Shown piece after piece: positions 17,131 through 25,378 of a DNA stretch of 64,000 bases. The position numbers and the translations under genes are program-made. The notes below the pieces were generated by a model. It saw only the letters and a list, made by a program, of their open reading frames with translations. It had not been told where the DNA came from and searched no databases. Numbering within the stretch: position 1 is the stretch's first letter; each line of letters starts with the position of its first letter. The stretch is taken from the NCBI RefSeq assembly GCF_014841125.1, contig NZ_JACYTQ010000007.1, forward strand, positions 124,001-188,000. Direction: 5' to 3'. This DNA is from Echinicola arenosa (GTDB lineage Bacteria > Bacteroidota > Bacteroidia > Cytophagales > Cyclobacteriaceae).

Positions 17131-19567
17131 ATTTTATACAGTCCTTTTGTTTTTTCTGTTGGTTCCGTTTGTTTCCTTCGCTCAGGATATGGGCGGGTAT
17201 TCAAAGCAGGAGATCAAGGATTTTTCCCAAAAGGTTGAAGATCAAATCCAGTTTTTGGAGTACTTTCTCAACACGGTTGGCAGTGAGCAAACACCTGCGC
17301 GTGATAAAGATGTTATCATAACTGAAAGTTATAAAAAAATTTTCAGGGACGGTAAAGTACAAGTAGAAGACGATTTGGTTTTGGATCGTCAGGTGATAAC
17401 CAATAAGGATGTTCCTGCTTATCTTAAGGATGTGGAGTTTTTCTTTAAAGATGCCAGCTTTAAGTTTAAAGTAAGGGATGTAAAACCATTCTTGAGAGAT
17501 AATGGCGAGTTGTCTTTTGTAGTGTCCATGGATCGCACACTTAATGCTACTGGTTTGGATAACGAAGAGATCGAGAACACCAAACCACGATTTGTAGAGG
17601 TCAATTTGGACAGGCAATCGAATGAACTGAAGATAGCGAGTATCTACACTACCAAGTTAAGCAGGGATAAGGAGTTGACAGAATGGTGGGGAACTCTTTC
17701 ATTGGAATGGGAAACTTATTTCAGGGAAGAGTTTAATATGATGGATGATTCCATTACCGTTGAGCATTTGAACAAAATCAGTACTTTGGATAGCTTGGAC
17801 TTGTCAGGTAATAGCTTGATTCAAGACCTGAGTCCTTTGGAGGCCTTGAGAGACCTAAAATATGTAGATATCAGTAACACCATGATCAGGGAGCTTGGGC
17901 CTATCAGTAATGTTACTTTCTTGAGTTATTTGGACGTGTCCAATACCCCTACATCTGATATTCAGTTTATCAAGTATTCAGAGAATTTAACCTATCTGAA
18001 TATATCCAATACGCTTATTGAAAATATAGATGAGCTGAGTTCTTTGAGTAATTTGAGAGTTTTGAAGGCCATCAATACTCCTTTAATGAGTTTTGCAGCC
18101 TTAAATTCTTTTGAGGCTCTTGAGGAGCTGAATCTGGAAAGAAGTGGTTTGAACAATATTGAGAGCATTAATCAGTTGAAGGAACTTAAGAAACTGGATA
18201 TTAATGGCAATTACCTTATTAATTTCAATTTTCTATCTGAGCTTGGTAAATTGGAAGAGATTGATCTAAGCCAAACCAATATCAGTGATTTGGCACCTTT
18301 GGAAAAGTTGGAAAACTTAAAAGTGGTTAAGATCAATCAAACTGATGTAAACAGTCTCGGTCCGTTGGATGGTAAGAAAAGTTTGCAGACGGTTTATGCT
18401 GATCGAACCAATATATCTGAAAATCTTGCAGATGATTTTGCCAGGAATAACAGGACAGTGCTATTGATCCACAATGTTGAAAACCTTCAGACATGGTGGG
18501 ATACCTTACCTGATGGTTGGGAGTCTGTCCTAAGAAAAGAAATTGCTTTTACAGGTGGAAACAATACTCCTTCAGTTGAGGAGATATCAATGATTGTAAG
18601 TGTTGATTCATTGGATCTTTCTGGAAGTGAGATAATTAATTTGAGACCAGTTTTAAAGTTTAAAAAGCTGATTTCTCTAAAATTGGATGACACGAAAATT
18701 CATGATCTTAGCCCACTAAGGGAATTAAAAACCTTAAAAATGATCTCAGGAAATCGAAGTGCAGTAACGAATTTGGAGGATTTAGCAGGGTTGAAATCAT
18801 TACAGTCAGTTTCTTTTGACCATTCTTTAATAGCTAGTATTGAGCCCTTAAAGTCACTTAAGGATTTGGAGTTTTTAAATGTGGACGGAACAGAAGTTCC
18901 CCAATGGCAAGTGCAGGATCTGTTGCAGGTGGTACCAGATGTCAATGTTATCTTTAGAACTGATGAGCTTAAAGGTTGGTGGAATAGTTTGGATGGAGTT
19001 TGGAAAACTATTTTCGTTGAAGAATTTGGCCTTTCCACTTCCCCAGATAAGAGAGAGTTACATCGATTGACTTCATCAAGAAGCATTTCTATAGAAAAGA
19101 AAAGCATACAAAACCTTAGACCTTTGGTGGATTTTATCAATTTGCAGACCTTGGAGATTTATGATGCTCCATTGAGCGATATCAGTGATTTGGCAAAATT
19201 TGAGATGTTAAGAAACCTTAAAATTACACAGGCACCTGTGGTAGGGTTAGAGCCTCTAGCTGGACTTAAAACTTTGGAAACATTAAATCTGTCGAACACT
19301 GGTGTAGAAGATTTGAGACCGTTGGAAGGTTTAAAGGGCTTGAAGACGCTTATACTTTCAGGAACTGGAATTAAACGATTAAAAGGGTTAGAAGAGCTTT
19401 ATGATTTGGAGGAGTTGGATATAGCCAGTACTAATGTCAGAAGCATCAATGATATTAAAGATCTTACCAATTTAAAACGATTGATCTGTTTTAACACGAG
19501 GATCAATAGTCGACAAATAGACAGCTTTAGGGAGTCAAATCCGGAATGTGATGTGAGGTTCTATTAA
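17117..19567 (+). CDS. Exported leucine-rich-repeat protein with three WW-type spacer modules
   Basis: The 816-residue protein has a signal peptide (about 1-22). An N-terminal domain (about 42-146) shares its pattern with the two small proteins upstream. A set of leucine-rich repeats of about 22 residues then runs to the end, with LDLSGN/LDISNT-type strands resembling SDS22 or internalin-like repeats. Three short modules interrupt the repeats, starting at Trp-Trp 190, 460 and 621. Each has the form WW-x3-L-x3-W followed by an aromatic and Glu-rich turn. Such repeats usually bind proteins, and no ligand can be named. A bidirectional terminator follows. Confidence 0.85.
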   Translation: MTKNRFYTVLLFFLLVPFVSFAQDMGGYSKQEIKDFSQKVEDQIQFLEYFLNTVGSEQTPARDKDVIITESYKKIFRDGKVQVEDDLVLDRQVITNKDVPAYLKDVEFFFKDASFKFKVRDVKPFLRDNGELSFVVSMDRTLNATGLDNEEIENTKPRFVEVNLDRQSNELKIASIYTTKLSRDKELTEWWGTLSLEWETYFREEFNMMDDSITVEHLNKISTLDSLDLSGNSLIQDLSPLEALRDLKYVDISNTMIRELGPISNVTFLSYLDVSNTPTSDIQFIKYSENLTYLNISNTLIENIDELSSLSNLRVLKAINTPLMSFAALNSFEALEELNLERSGLNNIESINQLKELKKLDINGNYLINFNFLSELGKLEEIDLSQTNISDLAPLEKLENLKVVKINQTDVNSLGPLDGKKSLQTVYADRTNISENLADDFARNNRTVLLIHNVENLQTWWDTLPDGWESVLRKEIAFTGGNNTPSVEEISMIVSVDSLDLSGSEIINLRPVLKFKKLISLKLDDTKIHDLSPLRELKTLKMISGNRSAVTNLEDLAGLKSLQSVSFDHSLIASIEPLKSLKDLEFLNVDGTEVPQWQVQDLLQVVPDVNVIFRTDELKGWWNSLDGVWKTIFVEEFGLSTSPDKRELHRLTSSRSISIEKKSIQNLRPLVDFINLQTLEIYDAPLSDISDLAKFEMLRNLKITQAPVVGLEPLAGLKTLETLNLSNTGVEDLRPLEGLKGLKTLILSGTGIKRLKGLEELYDLEELDIASTNVRSINDIKDLTNLKRLICFNTRINSRQIDSFRESNPECDVRFY

Positions 19568-19579
19568 GAAAATTTAAAA

Positions 19580-19617
19580 CAAAAAGTCCCGAGATGATGT
19601 CATCTCGGGACTTTTTG
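19580..19617. terminator. Bidirectional terminator between the LRR and FGE-like genes
   Basis: An 18-bp perfect stem, CAAAAAGTCCCGAGATGA (19580-19597) and its complement (19600-19617), has a 2-nt centre, with A and T runs at both ends. It serves both convergent genes. Confidence 0.92.
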
Positions 19618-19637
19618 TTTGTAGAAAAAACTTGAAA

Positions 19638-20750
19638 TTATTTCATGCCCAAAGCTTTATTGGGAATATCTTTAACACATCTAAAACCTACATTGGAAGT
19701 ACCACTATCATATGCATGTCCTTGTCTGGCACTAGGACGATAATTTACACAGTAGTTGTCTGAGCAAAGAAAAGAACCACCCTTGATTACACGTTCTTGA
19801 GCATAAGGATTAGTAGGGTTGTAACATTGGTTCATATTAGAATCCAATACGGGGGCGTTACCGGATAGTCTTTGAAATTTGATCGCATCAAACCAATCAT
19901 CTGTCATTTCCCATACGTTTCCAATAATATCATAAAGACCGTAAGCATTGGCTGGGAAGCTCTTAACAGGAGCTGTTCCCATAAAGCCATCTTCACCTCT
20001 ATTTGCGTTTGGGAATCTTCCTTGGAAGGTGTTGGCCATGAATTTTCCGTTCGGTCTTAGTTCTTCTCCCCAAGCGTATCTTTTGTTTTGAAAGCCACTT
20101 TTAGCTGCAAATTCCCATTCTGCTTCAGTAGGAAGTCGTTTGCCTGCCCACTCCGCATAGGCTACGGCATCATCAAAGGAAACTTGCACAACAGGATGAT
20201 CCCATCTTCCTTCAAGGTTTGACCCAGGCCCCTCAGGATGTCTCCAGTTGGCTCCATCAACCCATTTCCACCATTGCGAAATATCCCGAGTATCAACAGG
20301 TTGGGAGGGAGGGAAGAATACCATTGATCCAGCTTGTAGAAGGGATTCGTCTGGCTTAGGAGTGTCTGGAGGGAGTTGTTTTTTCATTTCTTCCCAATCA
20401 GGTTTTCTTTCAGCTATGGTTACATAACCCGTTGCATCTACAAAGGCTTTGAATTCTTTGTTGGTTACTTCGGTCTCGTCCATCCAGAAACCGTCTACAT
20501 GTCTTTTTACCGCAGGCTTTTCGGCAGGATATGCTTCCTCCTCATTGGTCCCCATGGAAAAATCTCCTCCGGGTATCCAAACCATTCCTGCTGGTTGGTT
20601 ATCAGGGGTTTTAGAGGATAGGTCACTTTTAGAAGTAATGATGCTTTTCTCAGTTCTTTCATTCGAGGTCTTTTCAGAACAACTAGCCATTAAAAGAATG
20701 GCTCCTGAGCATATCAGTAATTTGGGAATTGATATTTTTATTGATTGCAT
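19638..20750 (-). CDS. Formylglycine-generating enzyme-like lipoprotein (SUMF1 family)
   Basis: The chosen start (ATG at 20750, 370 residues) directly yields a lipoprotein signal ending LLMASC. A longer frame to 20837 would add 29 residues before it. The FGE fold begins with GMVWIPGGDFSMG and contains FWMDETEVTNKEF and ERVIKGGSF. The active-site pair of true FGE enzymes is present as Cys329 and Cys334 (C-x4-C), followed by the family end NVGFRC. Many SUMF1-domain relatives lack these cysteines, so this copy may really oxidise cysteine to formylglycine. No sulfatase gene is in the window. Confidence 0.88.
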   Translation of the reverse strand: MQSIKISIPKLLICSGAILLMASCSEKTSNERTEKSIITSKSDLSSKTPDNQPAGMVWIPGGDFSMGTNEEEAYPAEKPAVKRHVDGFWMDETEVTNKEFKAFVDATGYVTIAERKPDWEEMKKQLPPDTPKPDESLLQAGSMVFFPPSQPVDTRDISQWWKWVDGANWRHPEGPGSNLEGRWDHPVVQVSFDDAVAYAEWAGKRLPTEAEWEFAAKSGFQNKRYAWGEELRPNGKFMANTFQGRFPNANRGEDGFMGTAPVKSFPANAYGLYDIIGNVWEMTDDWFDAIKFQRLSGNAPVLDSNMNQCYNPTNPYAQERVIKGGSFLCSDNYCVNYRPSARQGHAYDSGTSNVGFRCVKDIPNKALGMK

Positions 20751-20921
20751 TGCTAAATTATCAAGTAGTTGATTTTGGAAGTTAATCTTTCCAAATGTTA
20801 AGTTATACTTATGTAATTTAAATGTAAAGCTATTCAAAAAGTATTTTATAAATGGTTCTAAAGGTTTTGAAAGTCAATAGTGGTGACTTTTAGAAAAGAT
20901 GTTCAAATTTTTTTCAACTAA

Positions 20922-21380
20922 TCATTTATTGGAAATCCTATTTTCATATAGTTTTACCCAATCTTCTACTGATATTTTTTTTACCAATTCTCCGATTAAT
21001 TCAAAAGGTATATGTTCAGGTTTTTTGAATCTTACACAGCTTTTCCCCATGTCCAACTTGTATTTCGAATGTTTTGGGAATTCCTCAATGAACCATTTTG
21101 AAATCTCATGGTCTGCATATATGCCACTATGATAGAAGGCGATAAAGTTTTTTTGAGAAGCGATGCTCATGAAGGGCAGGGGTAGTTTGGGATCACAATG
21201 GTAGCCTGATGGATAAATGCTTTTTGGAACGACATAACCAATCATCCCGTAGTTCATGGTTTCTTCAAAACCTTCAGGTAAATTATCCAATATGGTTTGT
21301 CTAAGTTTCGAAAATCCCAACTCTCGTTCATTAGGAATTTTTTTGACATATTCTTCTGGGTTTCTAGCTTCTATTTTCAT
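20922..21380 (-). CDS. DUF1801 family protein
   Basis: The start is set at ATG 21380 (152 residues), where family similarity begins (ARNPEEYVKKIPNERE). Upstream in-frame codons look non-native and overlap the neighbouring gene. The sequence has the DUF1801/YdhG-like features MNYGMIGYVVPKSIYPSG and KLDMGKSCVRFKKPEHIP. It is cytoplasmic and the function of the family is not established. It lies 11 bp past the membrane-protein gene and is probably cotranscribed. Confidence 0.82.
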   Translation of the reverse strand: MKIEARNPEEYVKKIPNERELGFSKLRQTILDNLPEGFEETMNYGMIGYVVPKSIYPSGYHCDPKLPLPFMSIASQKNFIAFYHSGIYADHEISKWFIEEFPKHSKYKLDMGKSCVRFKKPEHIPFELIGELVKKISVEDWVKLYENRISNK

Positions 21381-21391
21381 ACTGATGCTTA

Positions 21392-21808
21392 TTAAGATTT
21401 TGGAAATGGCTTTGTGATTTTTTTTCTTATCATCTCTTTGATTGATATACCTGTAAGCATCACACAAGTACTTGACAATATTAAATATTCTAAGAAGGGG
21501 AGAAGGTGGTGTAAGGATGGTTCTTGATGGTGATGTGGCCCAAATAAGCTTAAAACAGCTATGAATAAGAAAGCTATTGTCCCTAAAATTCCGCCAGCAA
21601 TTCCCAGTTTGGGAGACTTGAAATGCGCCAGAAGCAAAATGGCAATAAGAAATGCCAGTAAGGCCAATAGGATATTATTGATCAGGGAACTCTCGGGCTT
21701 ATTGATCGTGGATAGATGTGAGAAAGCCGCTATGAGTAAGTAAATAGCAATCCCAATTCGAAGTATTTTCTGTGCGGTCTTTTCAACTTTCAACAATAGG
21801 TTGATCAT
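21392..21808 (-). CDS. Four-helix membrane protein, unknown
   Basis: The 138-residue protein has hydrophobic segments at about 15-32, 43-62, 67-90 and 104-122. A His-rich loop (GPHHHQEPSLHH) lies between the third and fourth. I recognise no family. It probably forms a two-gene unit with the DUF1801 gene. Confidence 0.65.
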   Translation of the reverse strand: MINLLLKVEKTAQKILRIGIAIYLLIAAFSHLSTINKPESSLINNILLALLAFLIAILLLAHFKSPKLGIAGGILGTIAFLFIAVLSLFGPHHHQEPSLHHLLPFLEYLILSSTCVMLTGISIKEMIRKKITKPFPKS

Positions 21809-21842
21809 GGGCTTTTTTTGACAAGCTATGAAATATTCAAAA

Positions 21843-21874
21843 ATAAAAAAAGCGGCTCAATAATTTGGGCCGCT
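21843..21874 (-). terminator. Terminator of the ferritin gene
   Basis: On the minus strand AGCGGCCCAA pairs with TTGAGCCGCT (one G-T wobble) and is followed by seven T residues. It lies 24 bp past the ferritin stop. Confidence 0.85.
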
Positions 21875-21897
21875 ATAAGTTTGTATTGTGATCTAGC

Positions 21898-22443
21898 TTA
21901 AGCATCACCAGTGCTGTCGTGCAGCTTGCCTAGCTCTTGATCAATGGTCCAAAGGCCAATGCCCTCTTCTCCAATAATGTCAAATAGCTCGAGCGCTCTT
22001 CGTGCTAGAGTTTCTTCTTCTCTCTGCTCAGTCACATACCATTGCATAAAGCTGAAGGTAGCAAAATCTTTTACACCAAAGCAATGATCCACGATGATGT
22101 TGATAGACTTTGTTACTTGGATTTCATGCTCTAAAATCAATTGGAAAATTTCCTTCAAAGAATTGAAATGATGCTTGATCCCGGTAATTTCTGGCTGGAT
22201 GGCGTGGCCACCAGCTTCATTGATATAATGCAAAAGTTTCAACATATGTTGTCTTTCTTCCTCGGCATGCGCATACAATAATTTGGCTGCATTATCATAT
22301 CCCATCATATCGCACCATGAAGCCATTGAAAGGTAATAGGCAGAAGACTTGCCTTCCATTTCAATCTGCTTGTTGAGCATTTTTTCTGTATCGTGAAGTA
22401 AAGAACGCTGCAGCGTTACTATTTCTTTTTCCTTAGTTTTCAT
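21898..22443 (-). CDS. ftnA: Ferritin (non-heme, iron storage)
   Basis: The protein has 181 residues from the ATG at 22443; a GTG two codons earlier is a weaker alternative, as AAGAAAG sits at the right distance for the ATG. It is a four-helix ferritin-like bundle with ligands in EMEGKSSAYYLSMASWCD, HAEEERQHMLKLL and TEQREEETLARRALEL, matching the di-iron ferroxidase site. It stores iron as ferric mineral in a 24-mer in the cytoplasm. A -7-like element is present upstream, and it is transcribed alone. Confidence 0.93.
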   Translation of the reverse strand: MKTKEKEIVTLQRSLLHDTEKMLNKQIEMEGKSSAYYLSMASWCDMMGYDNAAKLLYAHAEEERQHMLKLLHYINEAGGHAIQPEITGIKHHFNSLKEIFQLILEHEIQVTKSINIIVDHCFGVKDFATFSFMQWYVTEQREEETLARRALELFDIIGEEGIGLWTIDQELGKLHDSTGDA

Positions 22444-22801
22444 AATCACTTTCTTTTTATAATGATCTTATACAAACTTAACCAAATTTTTAGATAATAG
22501 GTGCCATGTTCGGGTGTGTTGACGAAATTTAGAATTAGTATAAGTTAAATTATAAAGAATAAAATTTCGTTTTGATTTATTTAAATTAAATTAAAATAAT
22601 ATTAAGTATTCAGCTTGAGCCTTTCTGGGATAGCTTACGGATGGGGTTGTTTGTGTTTGCATCCATTGTCTAATCAATATTCTTAATGTAAAGAAAAATA
22701 GCGTTATAATATCAATAAATTTGGGAGCTTTTATACCTTGGAAAGGTTCGAAATAGTTATTGCAGTCCGCTTATATCAGTATTTTTTTATAACATTGCCG
22801 T
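22444..22801. other. Gene-free divergent region between ferritin and kdsB
   Basis: The stretch is AT-rich. A Bacteroidota -7-like TAAGTTTG on the minus strand at 22480-22473 could drive ferritin. I see no iron-box palindrome, no RNA gene and no reading frame of note. Confidence 0.5.
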
Positions 22802-23530
22802 ATGAAAATAGTAGCAATGATTCCTGCCAGGTATGGAGCCACCAGATTTCCTGGTAAACTTACCTCTGACCTCTGTGGAAAACCAGTAATCGTCAGGACT
22901 TATTTGAGTACGGTGGCAACTGGATTATTTGATAAGGTGATTGTAGTAACTGATCATGATCAAATAGCTGAGCAGATTAAGGCAGAAGGTGGTGAAGTTT
23001 TTTTTAGCAAAAAAGTCCATGAAAGTGGTTCTGATAGGATTGCTGAGGCAATAGAAAATGTCGAAGCTGATGTGGTTGTCAATGTGCAGGGAGACGAACC
23101 TTTTCAGGACAAGGAGTCATTAGGTGATTTAGTGAAGGTTTTTGGGGATAAAGAAGTTCAGGTTGCTTCAATGATGCGAAAAATAGACGATGATGTAGAT
23201 GTCATAAATCCCAACTCTGTAAAGGTTGTGGTAGATAAGAAAGGTTATGCTCTATATTTTAGCCGTTGTCCGATTCCATTTGTCAGGGATTCATTTGATC
23301 CATTTTATTTCAGGCATATTGGAGTGTACGCCTATACCAAAGAGATATTAATGCTGTTTACTGGTTGGGAGAAAACGATGTTGGAGAAGGCAGAGATGTT
23401 GGAGCAATTGAGGCTTCTGGAGAATGGTGTTCGTATCAAAATGGTAGAAACAAAACATGAAGCTGTTGCTATAGATACCAAGGCAGATCTAGATCGCGCC
23501 ATAGCTTTTTATCAGAGAAACTTTTCATGA
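22802..23530 (+). CDS. kdsB: 3-deoxy-manno-octulosonate cytidylyltransferase
   Basis: It makes CMP-KDO for lipopolysaccharide inner core synthesis. At 242 residues it is of standard length. The N-terminal nucleotide-binding motif IPARYGATRFPGKL, the SGSDRIAEA segment, NVQGDEPF and the C-terminal EQLRLLENG are all family hallmarks. It indicates a Gram-negative envelope with KDO. It is convergent with the SMR gene: the two stop codons are separated by one base, with no hairpin between. Confidence 0.96.
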   Translation: MKIVAMIPARYGATRFPGKLTSDLCGKPVIVRTYLSTVATGLFDKVIVVTDHDQIAEQIKAEGGEVFFSKKVHESGSDRIAEAIENVEADVVVNVQGDEPFQDKESLGDLVKVFGDKEVQVASMMRKIDDDVDVINPNSVKVVVDKKGYALYFSRCPIPFVRDSFDPFYFRHIGVYAYTKEILMLFTGWEKTMLEKAEMLEQLRLLENGVRIKMVETKHEAVAIDTKADLDRAIAFYQRNFS

Positions 23531-23531
23531 A

Positions 23532-23846
23532 TTAGGCGACAGCTTTCAATCCTACAATTGAACCAATTAAAAGCATAAGGAAGAAGATTCTTGGCCAGTT
23601 GGATGGTTCATTAAATAAGAATATTCCAAGGATTACCGTACCAGCTGCGCCAATTCCTGTCCATACAGCATAAGCAGTGCCCATGGGAATTGTCTTTATC
23701 GCTTGATTTAGCAAGTAGAAACTCAAGCTAATACTGATAAAGAATAGTATTGACCATTTGAGGTTGGTGAAGTTATTAGACAATTTGAGACAGGTGGTAA
23801 AAGCCACTTCAAAGAGTCCTGCTAGAATTAATATAAGCCAAGCCAT
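23532..23846 (-). CDS. Small multidrug resistance family exporter, Gdx/SugE type
   Basis: The 104-residue protein has four membrane helices and works as an antiparallel dimer that exchanges protons for a cation. The essential Glu13 is present in AGLFEV. GTAYAVWTGIGAAGTVILG and a C-terminal GLK are closer to the guanidinium exporter (Gdx, formerly SugE) than to EmrE or QacE. A guanidine riboswitch is not seen in front of it. It is the last gene of an rsmE-Crp-SMR unit, so the regulator next to it may control it. Confidence 0.85.
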   Translation of the reverse strand: MAWLILILAGLFEVAFTTCLKLSNNFTNLKWSILFFISISLSFYLLNQAIKTIPMGTAYAVWTGIGAAGTVILGIFLFNEPSNWPRIFFLMLLIGSIVGLKAVA

Positions 23847-23911
23847 AGTTTTTTATGCAAAAATAGGCAGCTATGTGTTGCTGTCTATTTACCTATGTTA
23901 AAAAAGGGGAT

Positions 23912-24472
23912 TTATTGTTGTCTTCTGATTCTGCTGAGGGAAACTTGACTGATACCTAAATAGGAGGCGATGTTACCCAGTGAGATTCTATTGGTTATTC
24001 CCGGATGATTTTGAATTAATTCTTCATATCTAACTGCAGCAGGTTTTGTCTGGAGATCAATTAATCTTTTTTCAGTTTTGACCAATTCCATCTCAGTCAT
24101 CTTTCTTGACCAGTTGGAGATTTCTAAACTATTATGGTTGATTTCATTCAATTCTTCATTAGATATTCTCCACAGCTTACACTCTTCCAAGGTGCTTATA
24201 TTTTCATATCCAGGCTGTCTATATATTTTACTGTTGAAGGAGAACAAAAAGTCCCCTTCGAACCCAAACCAAAAGTTAATGTCTTTTCCATCATGATTGA
24301 GGTGGGCTTTTGCACAACCGCTTAGGATTAGGTAACTGTGTTTTTCTATTTTACCTTCATGGATAAAGGTTTTGTTTTTGCCAATTGTTATAACCGTTCC
24401 TTTGTCCAACAATTGCTGGGTTGAATCTTGAGAGAGACCAAAATTCCCGAGGAAAATTTCTTTTGTTCTCAA
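23912..24472 (-). CDS. Crp/Fnr family transcriptional regulator
   Basis: The 186-residue protein has an N-terminal cyclic-nucleotide-binding-like fold (about 20-110) and a C-terminal winged helix. The recognition region (RISLGNIASYLGISQVSLSRIRRQ) lies at the extreme end. It lacks the Arg-Ser phosphate-binding cassette of cAMP-binding members, so the effector is unknown. It overlaps rsmE by 4 bp and precedes the SMR exporter by 65 bp. Confidence 0.85.
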   Translation of the reverse strand: MRTKEIFLGNFGLSQDSTQQLLDKGTVITIGKNKTFIHEGKIEKHSYLILSGCAKAHLNHDGKDINFWFGFEGDFLFSFNSKIYRQPGYENISTLEECKLWRISNEELNEINHNSLEISNWSRKMTEMELVKTEKRLIDLQTKPAAVRYEELIQNHPGITNRISLGNIASYLGISQVSLSRIRRQQ

Positions 24473-25179
24473 GATTGGTAGTTTTTTAAGCTCAAGGTAT
24501 GCACAGCGGCCAATCCTGCTGTTTCGGTCCTCAAGCGTGAGTCACCAAGGCTACATGCCTTAAAACCATTATCAAATGCCAGATCAATTTCATCTTCTGA
24601 AAAATCTCCTTCAGGTCCAATAAGAACTAAATAGGATTGCTTACAGTTGGCCAAATCATAAAGATGTTTTTGATTGTTTTGATCAACATAGGCAATGAAT
24701 TTTTGACTTTGGGTAGTTTTGTTTTTGTTTATTAATTCTTGGAAAGTAATAATTGGGTTGATTTTTGGAATCCTTGTCTTGAGGCTTTGTTTGCATGCTG
24801 CAATCATTTTTTTCTCCAAGCGGTCTGGTTTGAGAAATGTCCTTTCCGAGTTTTGAGTTTTTATGAAAGTCAGTTCATGAAACCCAATTTCCGTGATCTT
24901 CTCCAACATCCATTCAACCCGGTCATTGTTTTTAGTAGGAGCAATAGCCAAATGAATGTAGAAATTGTCTTCAGTGTGTTTTTCCTGTTTGATAATGTTC
25001 AATACAGTGGATTTGAGAGAAATACTTTCTATTATACAGGTAAAAAGCTCCCCATTTCCATTGGTGATATGGATTTCATCACCGACGGATTTCCTGAGTA
25101 CTTTGCTCAAGTGTTTTGATTCATCCGGGTCTAAAGTGATTTTGTCTCCTTTTATGTTTTTCTGGAAAAATAACTGCAT
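24469..25179 (-). CDS. rsmE: 16S rRNA (uracil-1498-N3)-methyltransferase
   Basis: The 236-residue SPOUT-class enzyme methylates U1498 of 16S rRNA using S-adenosylmethionine. An N-terminal PUA-like part (HLSKVLRKSVGDEIHITNGN) is followed by the knotted domain, with LVLIGPEGDFSEDEIDLAF and the LGDSRLRTETAGLAAV motif near the end. The Crp/Fnr gene starts inside its last codons. It is the first gene of its operon. Confidence 0.95.
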   Translation of the reverse strand: MQLFFQKNIKGDKITLDPDESKHLSKVLRKSVGDEIHITNGNGELFTCIIESISLKSTVLNIIKQEKHTEDNFYIHLAIAPTKNNDRVEWMLEKITEIGFHELTFIKTQNSERTFLKPDRLEKKMIAACKQSLKTRIPKINPIITFQELINKNKTTQSQKFIAYVDQNNQKHLYDLANCKQSYLVLIGPEGDFSEDEIDLAFDNGFKACSLGDSRLRTETAGLAAVHTLSLKNYQS

Positions 25180-25321
25180 GAGAAAATGACGTTTCTTAAA
25201 TACAAAGATAGTAATGGCTTTTGTATCCTGAAACCAGTAGCAAGTGAACTTGTTAGTAATTACTCAACAGTAAATAGGATTAGTATTACTTGACTATTCC
25301 TTTTTAACTGTCACTAACAAA

Positions 25322-25351
25322 AAAAGCGTAAGCCATTTGGCTTACGCTTTT
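25322..25351 (-). terminator. Terminator of the DEAD-box helicase gene
   Basis: A perfect 13-bp stem, AAAAGCGTAAGCC (25322-25334) and GGCTTACGCTTTT (25339-25351), has a 4-nt loop. It is followed on the minus strand by further T residues and lies 27 bp past the helicase stop. Confidence 0.9.
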
Positions 25352-25378
25352 AATAACCTTAATTAACCTTTATATAAT

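Noticed and set aside
20751-20837. Longer N-terminus for the FGE-like protein
   Set aside because: The extra 29 residues would bury the lipoprotein signal, which fits perfectly with a start at 20750.
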